Shown: positions 30,075-39,840 of the stretch, piece by piece
Numbering within the stretch: position 1 is the first letter of the stretch
Layout: each line of letters starts with the position of its first letter
Source of the DNA: Pseudomonadota bacterium
GTDB lineage: Bacteria; Pseudomonadota; Gammaproteobacteria; Eutrophobiales; Eutrophobiaceae
Reading direction: 5' to 3'
DNA length: 42,002 nucleotides
NCBI GenBank assembly: GCA_022562175.1
Contig: JADFPU010000003.1
Location: 2,608 to 44,609, forward strand
Translations under genes and position numbers: made by a program
The notes under the pieces: model-generated
What the model was told of the DNA's origin: nothing
Database searches by the model: none
What the model saw: only the letters and a program-made list of their open reading frames with translations

Positions 30075-32582
30075 ATGAGTGGTCTAACTGTTATCCTTGT
30101 CTATATTATTGGCGCCACCGCGCTTGCTTATCATAGAGAGAGCCTGAGAACGGCGGCCATTGCAAATACTGTCTTAGTGTTTATTTATTTGCTGTTTGGG
30201 GCCGGTTCATGGATATGGACGATACTGCTGCTTATCAGCGCGCTCATCCTTGCTCTATTGAGCCTTGAAAATTTTCGTCAGGCAAAAATCACCCGACCTG
30301 TATTTGAATGGTATAAGCGTGCGTTACCGGCCATTTCCGAAACGGAACAGGAAGCACTTGATGCCGGTACGGTCTGGTGGGATGGCGAGTTGTTTTCCGG
30401 CAAGCCCGACTGGGACAAATTGTTATCGATCGGCAAGCCGGGCCTGACCGAACAAGAACAGGCATTTATCGACGGACCGCTGGAACAACTCTGTCAGATG
30501 GTGGACAGTTGGAAGATAAATTTTGTCTGGGCTGATATTCCAACCGAGGTTGTTGATTTCATCAAGCAGAATAAATTTCTAGGCATGATTATTCCCCGGC
30601 AATACGGTGGACTGGAATTATCTACTGTTGCCCAAACAGAAGTAATCACCAAGCTGTTTGGTATCAGCAGTGTTGTTGGTAATTTCATTAGCGTACCGAA
30701 TTCACTGGGGCCGGGTGAATTGTTAGTCAAATATGGCACTGATGAGCAAAAGCATCATTACCTGCCGAGACTGGCCAGTGGTGAGGATATTCCCTGTTTT
30801 GCGCTGACTGCACCCCTGGCCGGCTCTGATGCCACCTCGATTCCGGATACCGGTGTGGTCTGCAAGGGACAGTGGCAAGGCGAGCAGATCATCGGTATGC
30901 GACTTAACTTTGATAAGCGCTATATCACGCTGGCGCCGATCACGACCCTGGTCGGTCTGGCGTTCAAGCTGAAAGATCCTGACCATCTGATTGGCAATAT
31001 CGACGACTATGGAATCACCTGTGCACTGATCCCCGCTGATATTCCGGGTATGCAACTTGGTAATCGGCACTTACCGATGGGCGATCCATTTATGAATGGT
31101 CCGGTACGCGGTAAGGATATATTTGTGCCACTTGATTTTATTATCGGTGGCAAGGAAATGGCCGGTAAGGGTTGGCGCATGCTGGTGAACTGCCTGTCGG
31201 TCGGTCGCGTGGTGGCATTGCCCTCCGTGTCAAATTGCCTGGCCAAACGTGCCCTGGCCGGTTGCAGTGCCTATAGCCGGATACGTCGTCAATTCAATAT
31301 GCCTATTGCCGAGTTTGAAGGGATCCAGAAACCACTCGCCCGTATTGCGGGATTTAGTTACATCATCAATGCTGCACGTCTGCACACCGCACAGGCTGTT
31401 GATATGGGCTCCAAACCGTCCGTGCCATCCGCGATACTGAAATATCATTGCACCGAGATGGCCCGGCAGATCAGTATAGATGCCACTGATATACATGGCG
31501 GCAAGGCCATCATGAAAGGTCCGAAGAATTATCTTGCGTTCGCTTACGAATCGATGCCAGTCGCGATCACTGTCGAGGGCGCCAACATCATGACTCGCAG
31601 TCTGATGATCTTTGGTCAGGGGGTGACGCGTTGTCATCCTTATGTGTTAAAGGAAATGAATATTGCCAAACAGGACACATCAGACCAGACCATAGCGGAA
31701 TTCGACGATGCCTTTTTTAATCATATTGGATTTACCTGTACCAATGCAGCCCATGCGCTGGTTTATGGTCTTAGCGGTTCATTGTTTTCCCCGGCGCCGG
31801 CCGGCTCACCGATGAAACGTTATTTTCAACACGTAAACAGGCTAAGTGCCGCATTTGCGCTCATAACGGATGCTGCCATGATCACCATGCAGTCCTCATT
31901 AAAACGCCGCGAGATGATCTCCGCCCGGCTGGGTGATTTATTGAGCATGTTGTATCTGATCAGCATGGTATTGAAACACTATGAGGATGATGGCTGCCCG
32001 GCAGATGATCTACCGTTGGCTGAATGGTCGTGCCAATATCTGCTCAACTGTTATCAACAGGCGATGCATGAGCTGCTGCAAAACTTTCCCAGCCAGCTCG
32101 TTGCAGTACAGATGCGCCTGCTTATCTTTCCTGTAGGGCAATGGTTCAATAAACCTTCTGATAAGCTTGAAACCCGGATTGCAAACCTGGTGACCACAGA
32201 CACAGAGACTCGCAGGCGACTTATTGCCGGTATCTATATAACAGCTGCCGACAACAATCCGTTAGGCCGCTTGAACGATGTTTTTATGGAAACTGCCGAA
32301 GTTGCCCCGCTGGAGAAGAAACTGCGTGATGCTGTTAAGGCCGGCAAACTTGAACGTCTACTCGGCGTTGAACTGATCGATGCCGCCGAGCAAGCAGAGC
32401 TATTATCTAAAGAGGAAGCTAAGCAACTAGGTGAATATCATGCCCGTGTGATGGATATCATCAATGTTGATGAATTCCCCTACGATGGATTTGCCAGAGA
32501 AGCCCTGCCCGGGAAAACGCAAACAAGGAAGCGCAAGACCCGGGCAAGGAAAAAAACCGGTAAGGCTACTGCTAAAGACTAA
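30075..32582 (+). CDS. fadE: Acyl-CoA dehydrogenase, FadE type
   Basis: 835 aa; FadE architecture with N-terminal membrane segments, GMIIPRQYGGLELS, FALTAPLAGSDATSIPDTGVV, DIHGGKAIMKGPKNYLAFAYESMPVAITVEGANIMTRSLMIFGQG. Confidence 0.93.
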   Translation: MSGLTVILVYIIGATALAYHRESLRTAAIANTVLVFIYLLFGAGSWIWTILLLISALILALLSLENFRQAKITRPVFEWYKRALPAISETEQEALDAGTVWWDGELFSGKPDWDKLLSIGKPGLTEQEQAFIDGPLEQLCQMVDSWKINFVWADIPTEVVDFIKQNKFLGMIIPRQYGGLELSTVAQTEVITKLFGISSVVGNFISVPNSLGPGELLVKYGTDEQKHHYLPRLASGEDIPCFALTAPLAGSDATSIPDTGVVCKGQWQGEQIIGMRLNFDKRYITLAPITTLVGLAFKLKDPDHLIGNIDDYGITCALIPADIPGMQLGNRHLPMGDPFMNGPVRGKDIFVPLDFIIGGKEMAGKGWRMLVNCLSVGRVVALPSVSNCLAKRALAGCSAYSRIRRQFNMPIAEFEGIQKPLARIAGFSYIINAARLHTAQAVDMGSKPSVPSAILKYHCTEMARQISIDATDIHGGKAIMKGPKNYLAFAYESMPVAITVEGANIMTRSLMIFGQGVTRCHPYVLKEMNIAKQDTSDQTIAEFDDAFFNHIGFTCTNAAHALVYGLSGSLFSPAPAGSPMKRYFQHVNRLSAAFALITDAAMITMQSSLKRREMISARLGDLLSMLYLISMVLKHYEDDGCPADDLPLAEWSCQYLLNCYQQAMHELLQNFPSQLVAVQMRLLIFPVGQWFNKPSDKLETRIANLVTTDTETRRRLIAGIYITAADNNPLGRLNDVFMETAEVAPLEKKLRDAVKAGKLERLLGVELIDAAEQAELLSKEEAKQLGEYHARVMDIINVDEFPYDGFAREALPGKTQTRKRKTRARKKTGKATAKD

Positions 32583-32598
32583 CCCTGTATTCTGATAA

Positions 32599-33684
32599 AT
32601 GTTTCGTGTGGCGTCAGGCATTATTATTATACTCTCCTTGTTGCTGCCGCCATACCTGGCAGTCTGGCTGGCAGGACATGAGCTGTCACTTTATTTAAAT
32701 TTTCCGTTTATCACGCCGCCTGCACAGCATGAAGCGTTTTCATGGTCCGTCTGGTGGTTGATGGTGATATTTGTCTTCGTCGTCTCTCTACCCTTCCTGG
32801 TGCATGCATTGCGCGTCACGATTAAAATAAAACCATCTCAAAAGGATTATTATTTTCCCGTTTGGGGTATTGTTGCATTTATCCTGTTAATCGTTTTCTG
32901 GATCCTGGCCTGGAACCGTTTTACCTGGTTTGCATCGTTACAAGTATATACGTTTACTCCACTCTGGTTATGCTACATTGTAATCGTTAATGCCATCACA
33001 ACTTATCGAAAAGGCCATTGCCTTCTCGTCAAACAACCCTCTTACCTGCTTGGCCTGTTTATCCTGAGTAGTATCTTCTGGTGGTATTACGAATACTTGA
33101 ATGGATTTATAAAAAACTGGTATTACGTCGGTATCGATCAACTCACAACCACCGAATACGTTTTCCATTCCACACTTGCCTACGCCACGGTTTTACCTGC
33201 CGTCATAAGTACCATTGAATTATTAAATACCTTGCCTCGACTTAATCAGCCTTTTACAAAATTCCGGGCATGGCAACTGCCAAATCCAAAAGCCTGGGCA
33301 ATAGCAAACTGGATTGGCGGATGTGTCGTGTTGGGCATGGCCGTAACGTATCCGGAACAATTATTTATGCTCGTCTGGATAGCCCCCCTGTTCATCATCG
33401 TTGGCGCACGTACTATGCTGGGTCAACCAACATTGTATTCATCACTGGCAAAACGTGACTGGCGATCGGTTGTTCTACCCGCGACTGCTGCATTGATATG
33501 TGGTTTTTTCTGGGAACTGTGGAATTCACAAAGTTTTGCCCACTGGCAATACAACATCCCCTATGTTGACAGGTTCCTCCTGTTTGAGATGCCTGCAATC
33601 GGTTATGCAGGTTATCTGCCCTTTGGCCTGGTCTGTCTTGCCATTGCCGAGTTATTGCCCGATACAGATCGACTCTTCAGGTAG
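32599..33684 (+). CDS. Polytopic membrane protein of unknown function
   Basis: 361 aa; about ten hydrophobic segments; no recognised family. Confidence 0.75.
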   Translation: MFRVASGIIIILSLLLPPYLAVWLAGHELSLYLNFPFITPPAQHEAFSWSVWWLMVIFVFVVSLPFLVHALRVTIKIKPSQKDYYFPVWGIVAFILLIVFWILAWNRFTWFASLQVYTFTPLWLCYIVIVNAITTYRKGHCLLVKQPSYLLGLFILSSIFWWYYEYLNGFIKNWYYVGIDQLTTTEYVFHSTLAYATVLPAVISTIELLNTLPRLNQPFTKFRAWQLPNPKAWAIANWIGGCVVLGMAVTYPEQLFMLVWIAPLFIIVGARTMLGQPTLYSSLAKRDWRSVVLPATAALICGFFWELWNSQSFAHWQYNIPYVDRFLLFEMPAIGYAGYLPFGLVCLAIAELLPDTDRLFR

Positions 33685-33772
33685 GGGCCCAGGAACAGGG
33701 GGCTTTGGGTTGACTTGAACCGCCGACCTCAGCAATATGAATCTAGGTTCATATATTGAAATACAATTAAGG

Positions 33773-36541
33773 ATGCATAAACACATACTCATATCGTTGT
33801 TGCTTATTTTCACTATCATGCTGACAGGCTGTGGTGCAGGTTTGTCACCGGCAGAACATTTGCAACGGGCGAAGGAATACCGTACCGGGGGTAATCTCAA
33901 TGCAGGTATTATTGAGTTAAAAAATGTATTGCAATCAGAGCCTGGCCATGCCGAGGCGCGTTGGTTGCTGGGCGAATTATATCTCGAGCAAGGCAACGGC
34001 GCCGCAGCGCTCAAGGAACTGGAAAGAGCAAAAGAGCTTGGCCGAAATACACCAGAACTCAAGATCGCCTTGTTACAAAGCTTGCTGTTGCAACAACAAT
34101 ACCTGGAAGTCATCCTGAAGACCCCGTCCGTGGACGATAAAAGCGCAACCACCGAGTTGCTGACCCTGAGGGGTGAGGCACATATGGGGCTGAATAAACT
34201 CGACCGGGCAAAGCAGGTATTTGAAAGGGCAATAGAACTCGATCCGGTTTACATGGCAGCACGCCTGGCAATGGTCCGCCTGGCTCTGCGTGGAGGTAAA
34301 TTCGATGATGCGCAGCAACAGCTTGATCATATAGAGCAACAAGACAAAACAAATATCAAGCTTTGGTTACTGCGTGGGGCACTGGCCTTGCAGATGCAAT
34401 CAGCAGAACAGGCGGAGGCCGCCTATCGACAGGCGCTCGCTATTTCTGAAAATGAACCTGTAGCACAGCTGGGACTTGCCCGCGCACTGATTGGCCAAAG
34501 TAATTTTGCTGAATCACGTGAGTTAATTGAAAGGTTCAAACAACAGTTTACCAATAATCCAGTAGCAAACGTTCTGCTTGCCAGCATAGAACTACAACAA
34601 AAAAACAGGGAAAAGGCCAAAGATGCACTGCTGCAGGTAACCAGGGTTGTGCCGAACAATCCACAGGCCTTGATGATGCTGGCGACAATATACTATGAAG
34701 ATGGTCAGTTACAGCAGGCTGCACAACATCTGCAGCGATTTCAGGCAGCTTTCCCCAACTATTTACCTGCACAAAAGCTGGCTGCAGCGATAGAACTCCG
34801 GCTTGGCAAACCCGCCGATGCAATCAAATCGTTGCGCCTGGTCATCGATCAGGCGAGTAATGATCCGCAATTTTTTGCCTTGCTTGGCAATGCTTATTTG
34901 CGCAATGGTGAAGTCGATGAAGGCACTGCCTATCTTTCTCATGCCGCAGAGATGGCGCCTGAGCAGGCCTCAATAAAAACTCAACTGGCCCTGGGTAAAC
35001 TCAGTTCAGGTGATGCCGAACAGGCGATCGTGGAGCTGGAGTCTGCTGTCGAACTGGATCCGGAGCTTATCCAGGCGGACATCCTGCTTGGCCTGATCCA
35101 CCTGCGTCGGCAGGAGTATGTCAAAGCGCTTGAAGTCGGCAAGCGATCGGTTGAAAAGCACAGTGACAACCCGCTTTTCTATAATCTAATGGGGGCCGCA
35201 TACCTGGGACAGAAAGAGTATGAGTCAGCGGCCTCTCAATTTAACCGTGCACTGGAAGTTGATCCGGAATTCTCACCAGCCATGAACAACCTCGCAAACA
35301 TTGATTATCTACAGAAGAATACCGAGGCAGCAAGGAAAAAATTCGAAGCAGTGTTACAGATCAATGAAAAAAATATCCAGGCCCTGATCGGACTTGCCCG
35401 GATCGCAGGAGATGCCAATGATGCCAGCGGCTATACCCGTCACCTGGAAAAAGCCCGGCGAGCGAATAGCCATGTATTAGCACCACGTTTATTGCTAGCG
35501 AATTATTATCTGACAACGGGTGATTTTGAAAGCGGACTGGATATTGCCAGGGAGGCGCGTGACATAGCGCCTGAACGGCCGGCCATCCTGACTTTGTTGG
35601 GAAAGTTGGAACATGGTACAGGTAATTATAATGCTGCGATTGAAACCTTCAGTAAAGTCGTTGCAGCACAGCCTGAGTCTGCGGAAGACTATTTCCTGCT
35701 CGGACTTGCCCAGAGGCAGGCCAATCAACCCGTTAAAGCCAGGTCTTCATGGCAGAAGTCCCTTGAGTTGCAACCGGGTAATATATTGGTATTGAGTGGC
35801 CTGGCCTCAATGGACATGCAATCAGGGAAGTATGATGACGCCATGGCACGCGTTTCTGAGATCAAGGCAACGCATCCGAAATCACCGGAAGGTGACGCCA
35901 TTGAAGGCGATATTAATATGGCCCGGGGACAAATACCGGACGGCTTAAAAGCCTATGAACGCGCCTTCAATATACAACAGACAAGTATTTTGGCTATAAA
36001 ACTTTATCAGGCACGTTTACAAAGTGATGATCAGGCCGGTGCACAAAAAAGCTTGATTGCATGGATCAAACAGCATCCACAGGACATTGCTACGAAACTC
36101 GTATATGCGGGGTCGCAGCTGCAAGCAGGTAATTCGGCAACCGCAATCCGTTTGTATGAGGAAATCCTCAGGCAATCACCTGATAATATTGTCGCACTCA
36201 ATAATCTGGCGTGGTTGTATCACGAAAACAAGGATCCACGGGCGCTGGAGCTCGCCCAACGTGCGTATAAACTCAAACCCGATATGCTCAGTGTGGTGGA
36301 TACCCTGGCCTGGGTGCTTATCGAACAGGGACAAGTCGAGCGAGGTCTCACATTACTACAACCCGTGGTGACAGGCGACGGGGTAGAGCCGAGTATTCGT
36401 TATCATTATGCAGTCGGCCTGGCAAAGTCAGGAGAAACTGATAACGCCAGGGCAGAGTTAAACAGGCTGTTAAGCAGTAATGAGACGTTTCAGGAACGCC
36501 AAGACGCGGCACAATTACTCAAATCCCTGAATAAAAAATAA
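33773..36541 (+). CDS. prsT: PEP-CTERM/exosortase system TPR-repeat lipoprotein, PrsT-like
   Basis: Start at MHKHILISLLLIFTIMLTGCG (33773) with lipobox; LSPAEHLQRAKEYRTGGNLNAGIIELKNVLQSEPGHAEARWLLGELYLEQGNGAAALKELERAKELG matches the PrsT pattern; many TPRs. Confidence 0.8.
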   Translation: MHKHILISLLLIFTIMLTGCGAGLSPAEHLQRAKEYRTGGNLNAGIIELKNVLQSEPGHAEARWLLGELYLEQGNGAAALKELERAKELGRNTPELKIALLQSLLLQQQYLEVILKTPSVDDKSATTELLTLRGEAHMGLNKLDRAKQVFERAIELDPVYMAARLAMVRLALRGGKFDDAQQQLDHIEQQDKTNIKLWLLRGALALQMQSAEQAEAAYRQALAISENEPVAQLGLARALIGQSNFAESRELIERFKQQFTNNPVANVLLASIELQQKNREKAKDALLQVTRVVPNNPQALMMLATIYYEDGQLQQAAQHLQRFQAAFPNYLPAQKLAAAIELRLGKPADAIKSLRLVIDQASNDPQFFALLGNAYLRNGEVDEGTAYLSHAAEMAPEQASIKTQLALGKLSSGDAEQAIVELESAVELDPELIQADILLGLIHLRRQEYVKALEVGKRSVEKHSDNPLFYNLMGAAYLGQKEYESAASQFNRALEVDPEFSPAMNNLANIDYLQKNTEAARKKFEAVLQINEKNIQALIGLARIAGDANDASGYTRHLEKARRANSHVLAPRLLLANYYLTTGDFESGLDIAREARDIAPERPAILTLLGKLEHGTGNYNAAIETFSKVVAAQPESAEDYFLLGLAQRQANQPVKARSSWQKSLELQPGNILVLSGLASMDMQSGKYDDAMARVSEIKATHPKSPEGDAIEGDINMARGQIPDGLKAYERAFNIQQTSILAIKLYQARLQSDDQAGAQKSLIAWIKQHPQDIATKLVYAGSQLQAGNSATAIRLYEEILRQSPDNIVALNNLAWLYHENKDPRALELAQRAYKLKPDMLSVVDTLAWVLIEQGQVERGLTLLQPVVTGDGVEPSIRYHYAVGLAKSGETDNARAELNRLLSSNETFQERQDAAQLLKSLNKK

Positions 36542-36677
36542 GGGGACCTTCTGTATACGCTCTGTTTGTGATAAATCAATACGCATGAACATGGAGCAGG
36601 TCATCGGTACGCCGAACTGGTACATGTGGAGACCGAAGCGGCGCAGGGGCCTTGCTATCAAACACCGATGATGATTA

Positions 36678-37472
36678 ATGAGCAATAAACAACGAGAAAA
36701 TTTTCTGGGATTTGCAACGGAAATCGTCGAGGCTGCGGGCAGGATTGCGCTGCAGTATTTCCGTTCGCCTATTGAAGTGGATAGTAAAACAGGCAAAGCG
36801 AATTTTGATCCAGTGACCGCGGCTGATCGGGAAATAGAGGCTTTTATTCGGACAAAAATTATAGAAGTCTATCCGGGCCACTCGATAATTGGTGAGGAGC
36901 AGGAAGATAGTCAAGGTTCGGAAGATTTTAAGTGGATCATCGATCCTATCGATGGTACGCGTGCCTTTATATCGGGCTCACCGATGTGGGGAATTTTACT
37001 CGGTTTGATGGAGGGCGATAAGCCCGTACTGGGGTTGATGCATCAACCCTATCTTCAAGAAACGTTTGTTGGCAGTCGTGCAGGTGCTTTCATACGGAAG
37101 TCTGCTACGGATCAGTCAATCAATACTCGCAGCACAAGTGAATTAACAGATGCAACCTTGTACTGCACACATCCTTCCATGTTTAGCTCGGAGCATGATC
37201 TGAAGGCTTTTAATGATGTCGCAGCGAATTGTCAGTTAATGCGCTTTGGCGGAGATTGCTATGCGTATTGCATGTTGGCGCATGGCTTGATTGATCTGGT
37301 CATTGAAGGTGGGCTGCAGCCCTATGATATTATCCCGCTTATCCCCATTATTGAGGCTGCGGGGGGCATCGTTACCAATTGGCAAGGAGGCTCGGCATTA
37401 AGCGGTGGCAATGTCATCGCTGCAGCGAATGCGGGCTTGCATGAAAAGGCGATGATGCTTCTGTCGGGCTAG
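36678..37472 (+). CDS. Inositol monophosphatase family protein (histidinol-phosphatase-like)
   Basis: 264 aa; GEEQED, WIIDPIDGTRAFISGSPMWGILLGL, DLVIEGGLQPYDIIPLIPIIEAAGGIVTNWQG. Confidence 0.9.
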   Translation: MSNKQRENFLGFATEIVEAAGRIALQYFRSPIEVDSKTGKANFDPVTAADREIEAFIRTKIIEVYPGHSIIGEEQEDSQGSEDFKWIIDPIDGTRAFISGSPMWGILLGLMEGDKPVLGLMHQPYLQETFVGSRAGAFIRKSATDQSINTRSTSELTDATLYCTHPSMFSSEHDLKAFNDVAANCQLMRFGGDCYAYCMLAHGLIDLVIEGGLQPYDIIPLIPIIEAAGGIVTNWQGGSALSGGNVIAAANAGLHEKAMMLLSG

Positions 37473-37529
37473 CCCGCGTATTGCACGAGTTGTCGCCCAT
37501 TGTCATGCCGGACTAAGTGGAGGGGTGTT

Positions 37530-38441
37530 TTATCCGACTGCAGATTCCTGTTGGCTGATGTTTAATTGCTGCATGAAATCATCGACCAGTAATTGTGCGA
37601 TATTGTCTTTGCAGACTGATTGCAGACCACGCCAGGCGGGCACGCTGTTTACCTCCAGCACCATAAACTGATTTTCCGCATCAGCAATAATGTCAACGCC
37701 GGCATAATATGCGCCGGTTGCCCGTGTCGCATCTTCAGCCAGGTTACGTAACTGCTCCGTTAGCACGGCAGGTAAACACTTGCCACCACGCGCGCGGTTG
37801 GTTATCCAATGCTCGGAAATCCTTTCCATGGCTGCCACAGCCTGACCATTGATGACCAGTACACGCCAGTCTCGGCCTGATTGATTCTGTTGGGCAACAT
37901 AAGATTGTAGATAATAGACACCGTTTATCTGTTCAGGGGCAGGAAGTTGCGTAGCTGATTCTATTAGCTGTAGACCTCGACCACAGTTCCCAAACAAGGG
38001 TTTCAGTACCAGCTTCCTGCCTGCGGCAGTCTCTTTTTCTACAACAGCAAGTGCATCAGACTCTGATTCACAGACCCAGGCAGGCGGCGATGCTATATCT
38101 GAGCGCGCCAGCAAAAAACTGGTCATGCCTTTATCAACCGTTTGCTCAATAATACGTGCGTCGTTGTAGACCAGAATGCCCAGGTCGGTCAGCGCATGCA
38201 GGATATCAAGTCTGAATGACACCTCCTCAAAACCACCGCCCGGCACTGCTCTTACAAACACCGCATCCGGCAGCGTGTCGGAAAAGCCCGGGATATCGAG
38301 GCCGATCCGGCCCGAGTTAAAGCCAATACGACATTCAGAAAGCGATAGGATTGTTACCCTGGCATTATATTTTTTGAGGGCCTGACAGAGTGATTGTTCA
38401 TGCCAGCCTTTATTATTGGAAAAGATGATAATATTTTTCAT
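37530..38441 (-). CDS. RimK-like ATP-grasp ligase
   Basis: 303 aa; KLVLKPLFGNCGRGLQLIE, DWRVLVINGQAVAAMER, VDIIADAENQFMVLEVNSVPAWRGL. Confidence 0.85.
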   Translation of the reverse strand: MKNIIIFSNNKGWHEQSLCQALKKYNARVTILSLSECRIGFNSGRIGLDIPGFSDTLPDAVFVRAVPGGGFEEVSFRLDILHALTDLGILVYNDARIIEQTVDKGMTSFLLARSDIASPPAWVCESESDALAVVEKETAAGRKLVLKPLFGNCGRGLQLIESATQLPAPEQINGVYYLQSYVAQQNQSGRDWRVLVINGQAVAAMERISEHWITNRARGGKCLPAVLTEQLRNLAEDATRATGAYYAGVDIIADAENQFMVLEVNSVPAWRGLQSVCKDNIAQLLVDDFMQQLNISQQESAVG

Positions 38442-38545
38442 CAGGGTCGTATTCGTTTTGTAAAACCGGCATGAAGATAAATGTATGAACCGTTATTGTT
38501 ACAAACACTGAGATAATAGCAACGATAACCTTTGATAAATGATCA

Positions 38546-39694
38546 ATGCAAGATAAGCGTCTACTTATTATTGGTGCGAGTGCACGTGCCGCTTGCTTCT
38601 CTGCGTCCCGCGCCGGGTTTGAGCCGTACTGGATCGATCAGTTCGGTGATTGTGATCTCAGCAATGCATTTGACGGCAACAGAGTCGCCAGTGAAGATTA
38701 CCCTGCCGGTATAATTAACTGTGTACAGGAATCACCTGATGCGCCCTGGCTATATACCGGGGCAATGGAGAATCACTTAAATGTGCTTGAGCAAGTGGCA
38801 CAGATGCGGCCACTGCTGGGAAACGACCGAGCTGTCTGTGTGCAAGTGCGTGACCCTGTGAGATTGGCAGCATGTGTGAGCCGTGCAGGGATTGCAAGTC
38901 CGGAGATATTTACCCATGCAGATGTTCAGGCAGCACAACAGCGCTGCCTGATAAAGCCGGTTCACGGTGCCGGTGGTATGGGCATCTCCGTCTTTAATGA
39001 TGCGCAACAAATCCCGGCGCATCACTATCTACAGGAGTTTATAGAAGGCCAAAGTGTGTCAGCTGTCTTTATTGGCAACGCGGCCAAGGCTTGTTTACTT
39101 GGTGTGACGCGCCAACTTATCGGCGAGCCTGATTTTAATGCCGCAGCTTTTAACTATTGCGGCAGTATAGGTCCATTAGCACTCTCATCGACAGCAACGC
39201 ATCAGTGGTCAACGCTAGGCAATGCCCTGGTGAAGGAATTTGGTTTGCGTGGATTATTTGGTGTCGATGCGATCATGCAGCAGGATGTGATCTTCCCTGT
39301 CGAGGTGAACCCACGTTACACCGCCTCCGTTGAGGTGATTGAGTTGGCGACAGGTTTGCCTGTTATCGCCATGCATTGCCAGGCCTGCGCAGGTCTTTTG
39401 CCGGTGATTGAGGATAAACCGGTGCAGAAATTGATCGGTAAGGCCTATCTGTTTGCACCGCATGATTTGCAAATAACCGACATCCCGGCATCTCTGAATG
39501 CTGATGTTGGTGATGGTCTCCCATGTATAGCCGACATACCGGAGACCGGTGCAATAATTTATCAAGGCAAACCGGTCATGACCTTGCTGGTAGAAGCGGC
39601 AGATGAAGAAAAATGCCGGGTTATGTTAAAGCACGCAGTTTCACAACTTATGCAGACAGGTTGGCTGGTATGTTGTAGCCGCCTGTCAAGTTGA
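38546..39694 (+). CDS. ATP-grasp domain protein
   Basis: 382 aa; RCLIKPVHGAGGMGISVFND, YLQEFIEGQSVSAVFIGNA, GLFGVDAIMQQDVIFPVEVNPRYTASVEVIE. Confidence 0.85.
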   Translation: MQDKRLLIIGASARAACFSASRAGFEPYWIDQFGDCDLSNAFDGNRVASEDYPAGIINCVQESPDAPWLYTGAMENHLNVLEQVAQMRPLLGNDRAVCVQVRDPVRLAACVSRAGIASPEIFTHADVQAAQQRCLIKPVHGAGGMGISVFNDAQQIPAHHYLQEFIEGQSVSAVFIGNAAKACLLGVTRQLIGEPDFNAAAFNYCGSIGPLALSSTATHQWSTLGNALVKEFGLRGLFGVDAIMQQDVIFPVEVNPRYTASVEVIELATGLPVIAMHCQACAGLLPVIEDKPVQKLIGKAYLFAPHDLQITDIPASLNADVGDGLPCIADIPETGAIIYQGKPVMTLLVEAADEEKCRVMLKHAVSQLMQTGWLVCCSRLSS

Positions 39695-39840
39695 AATTTG
39701 AGTCTTTGTATGACAGAAGCAATTATATATAACGAGATAGGGGTAGTTAGATGAAAAACACCATATAAATTTTCGTAGTGATCCCGTACACCGAGTGAAG
39801 TACTATGGGGGGAATTCGTTGATTATCCTGAAGAATCCCA

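Noticed and set aside
33690-33760. tRNA-like T-arm/anticodon-arm look on the minus strand (GAGGTCGGCGGTTCAAGTC; ATGAACCTAGATTCAT)
   Set aside because: No complete cloverleaf: acceptor stem and D-arm are missing, T-stem does not pair properly and the loop size is wrong.
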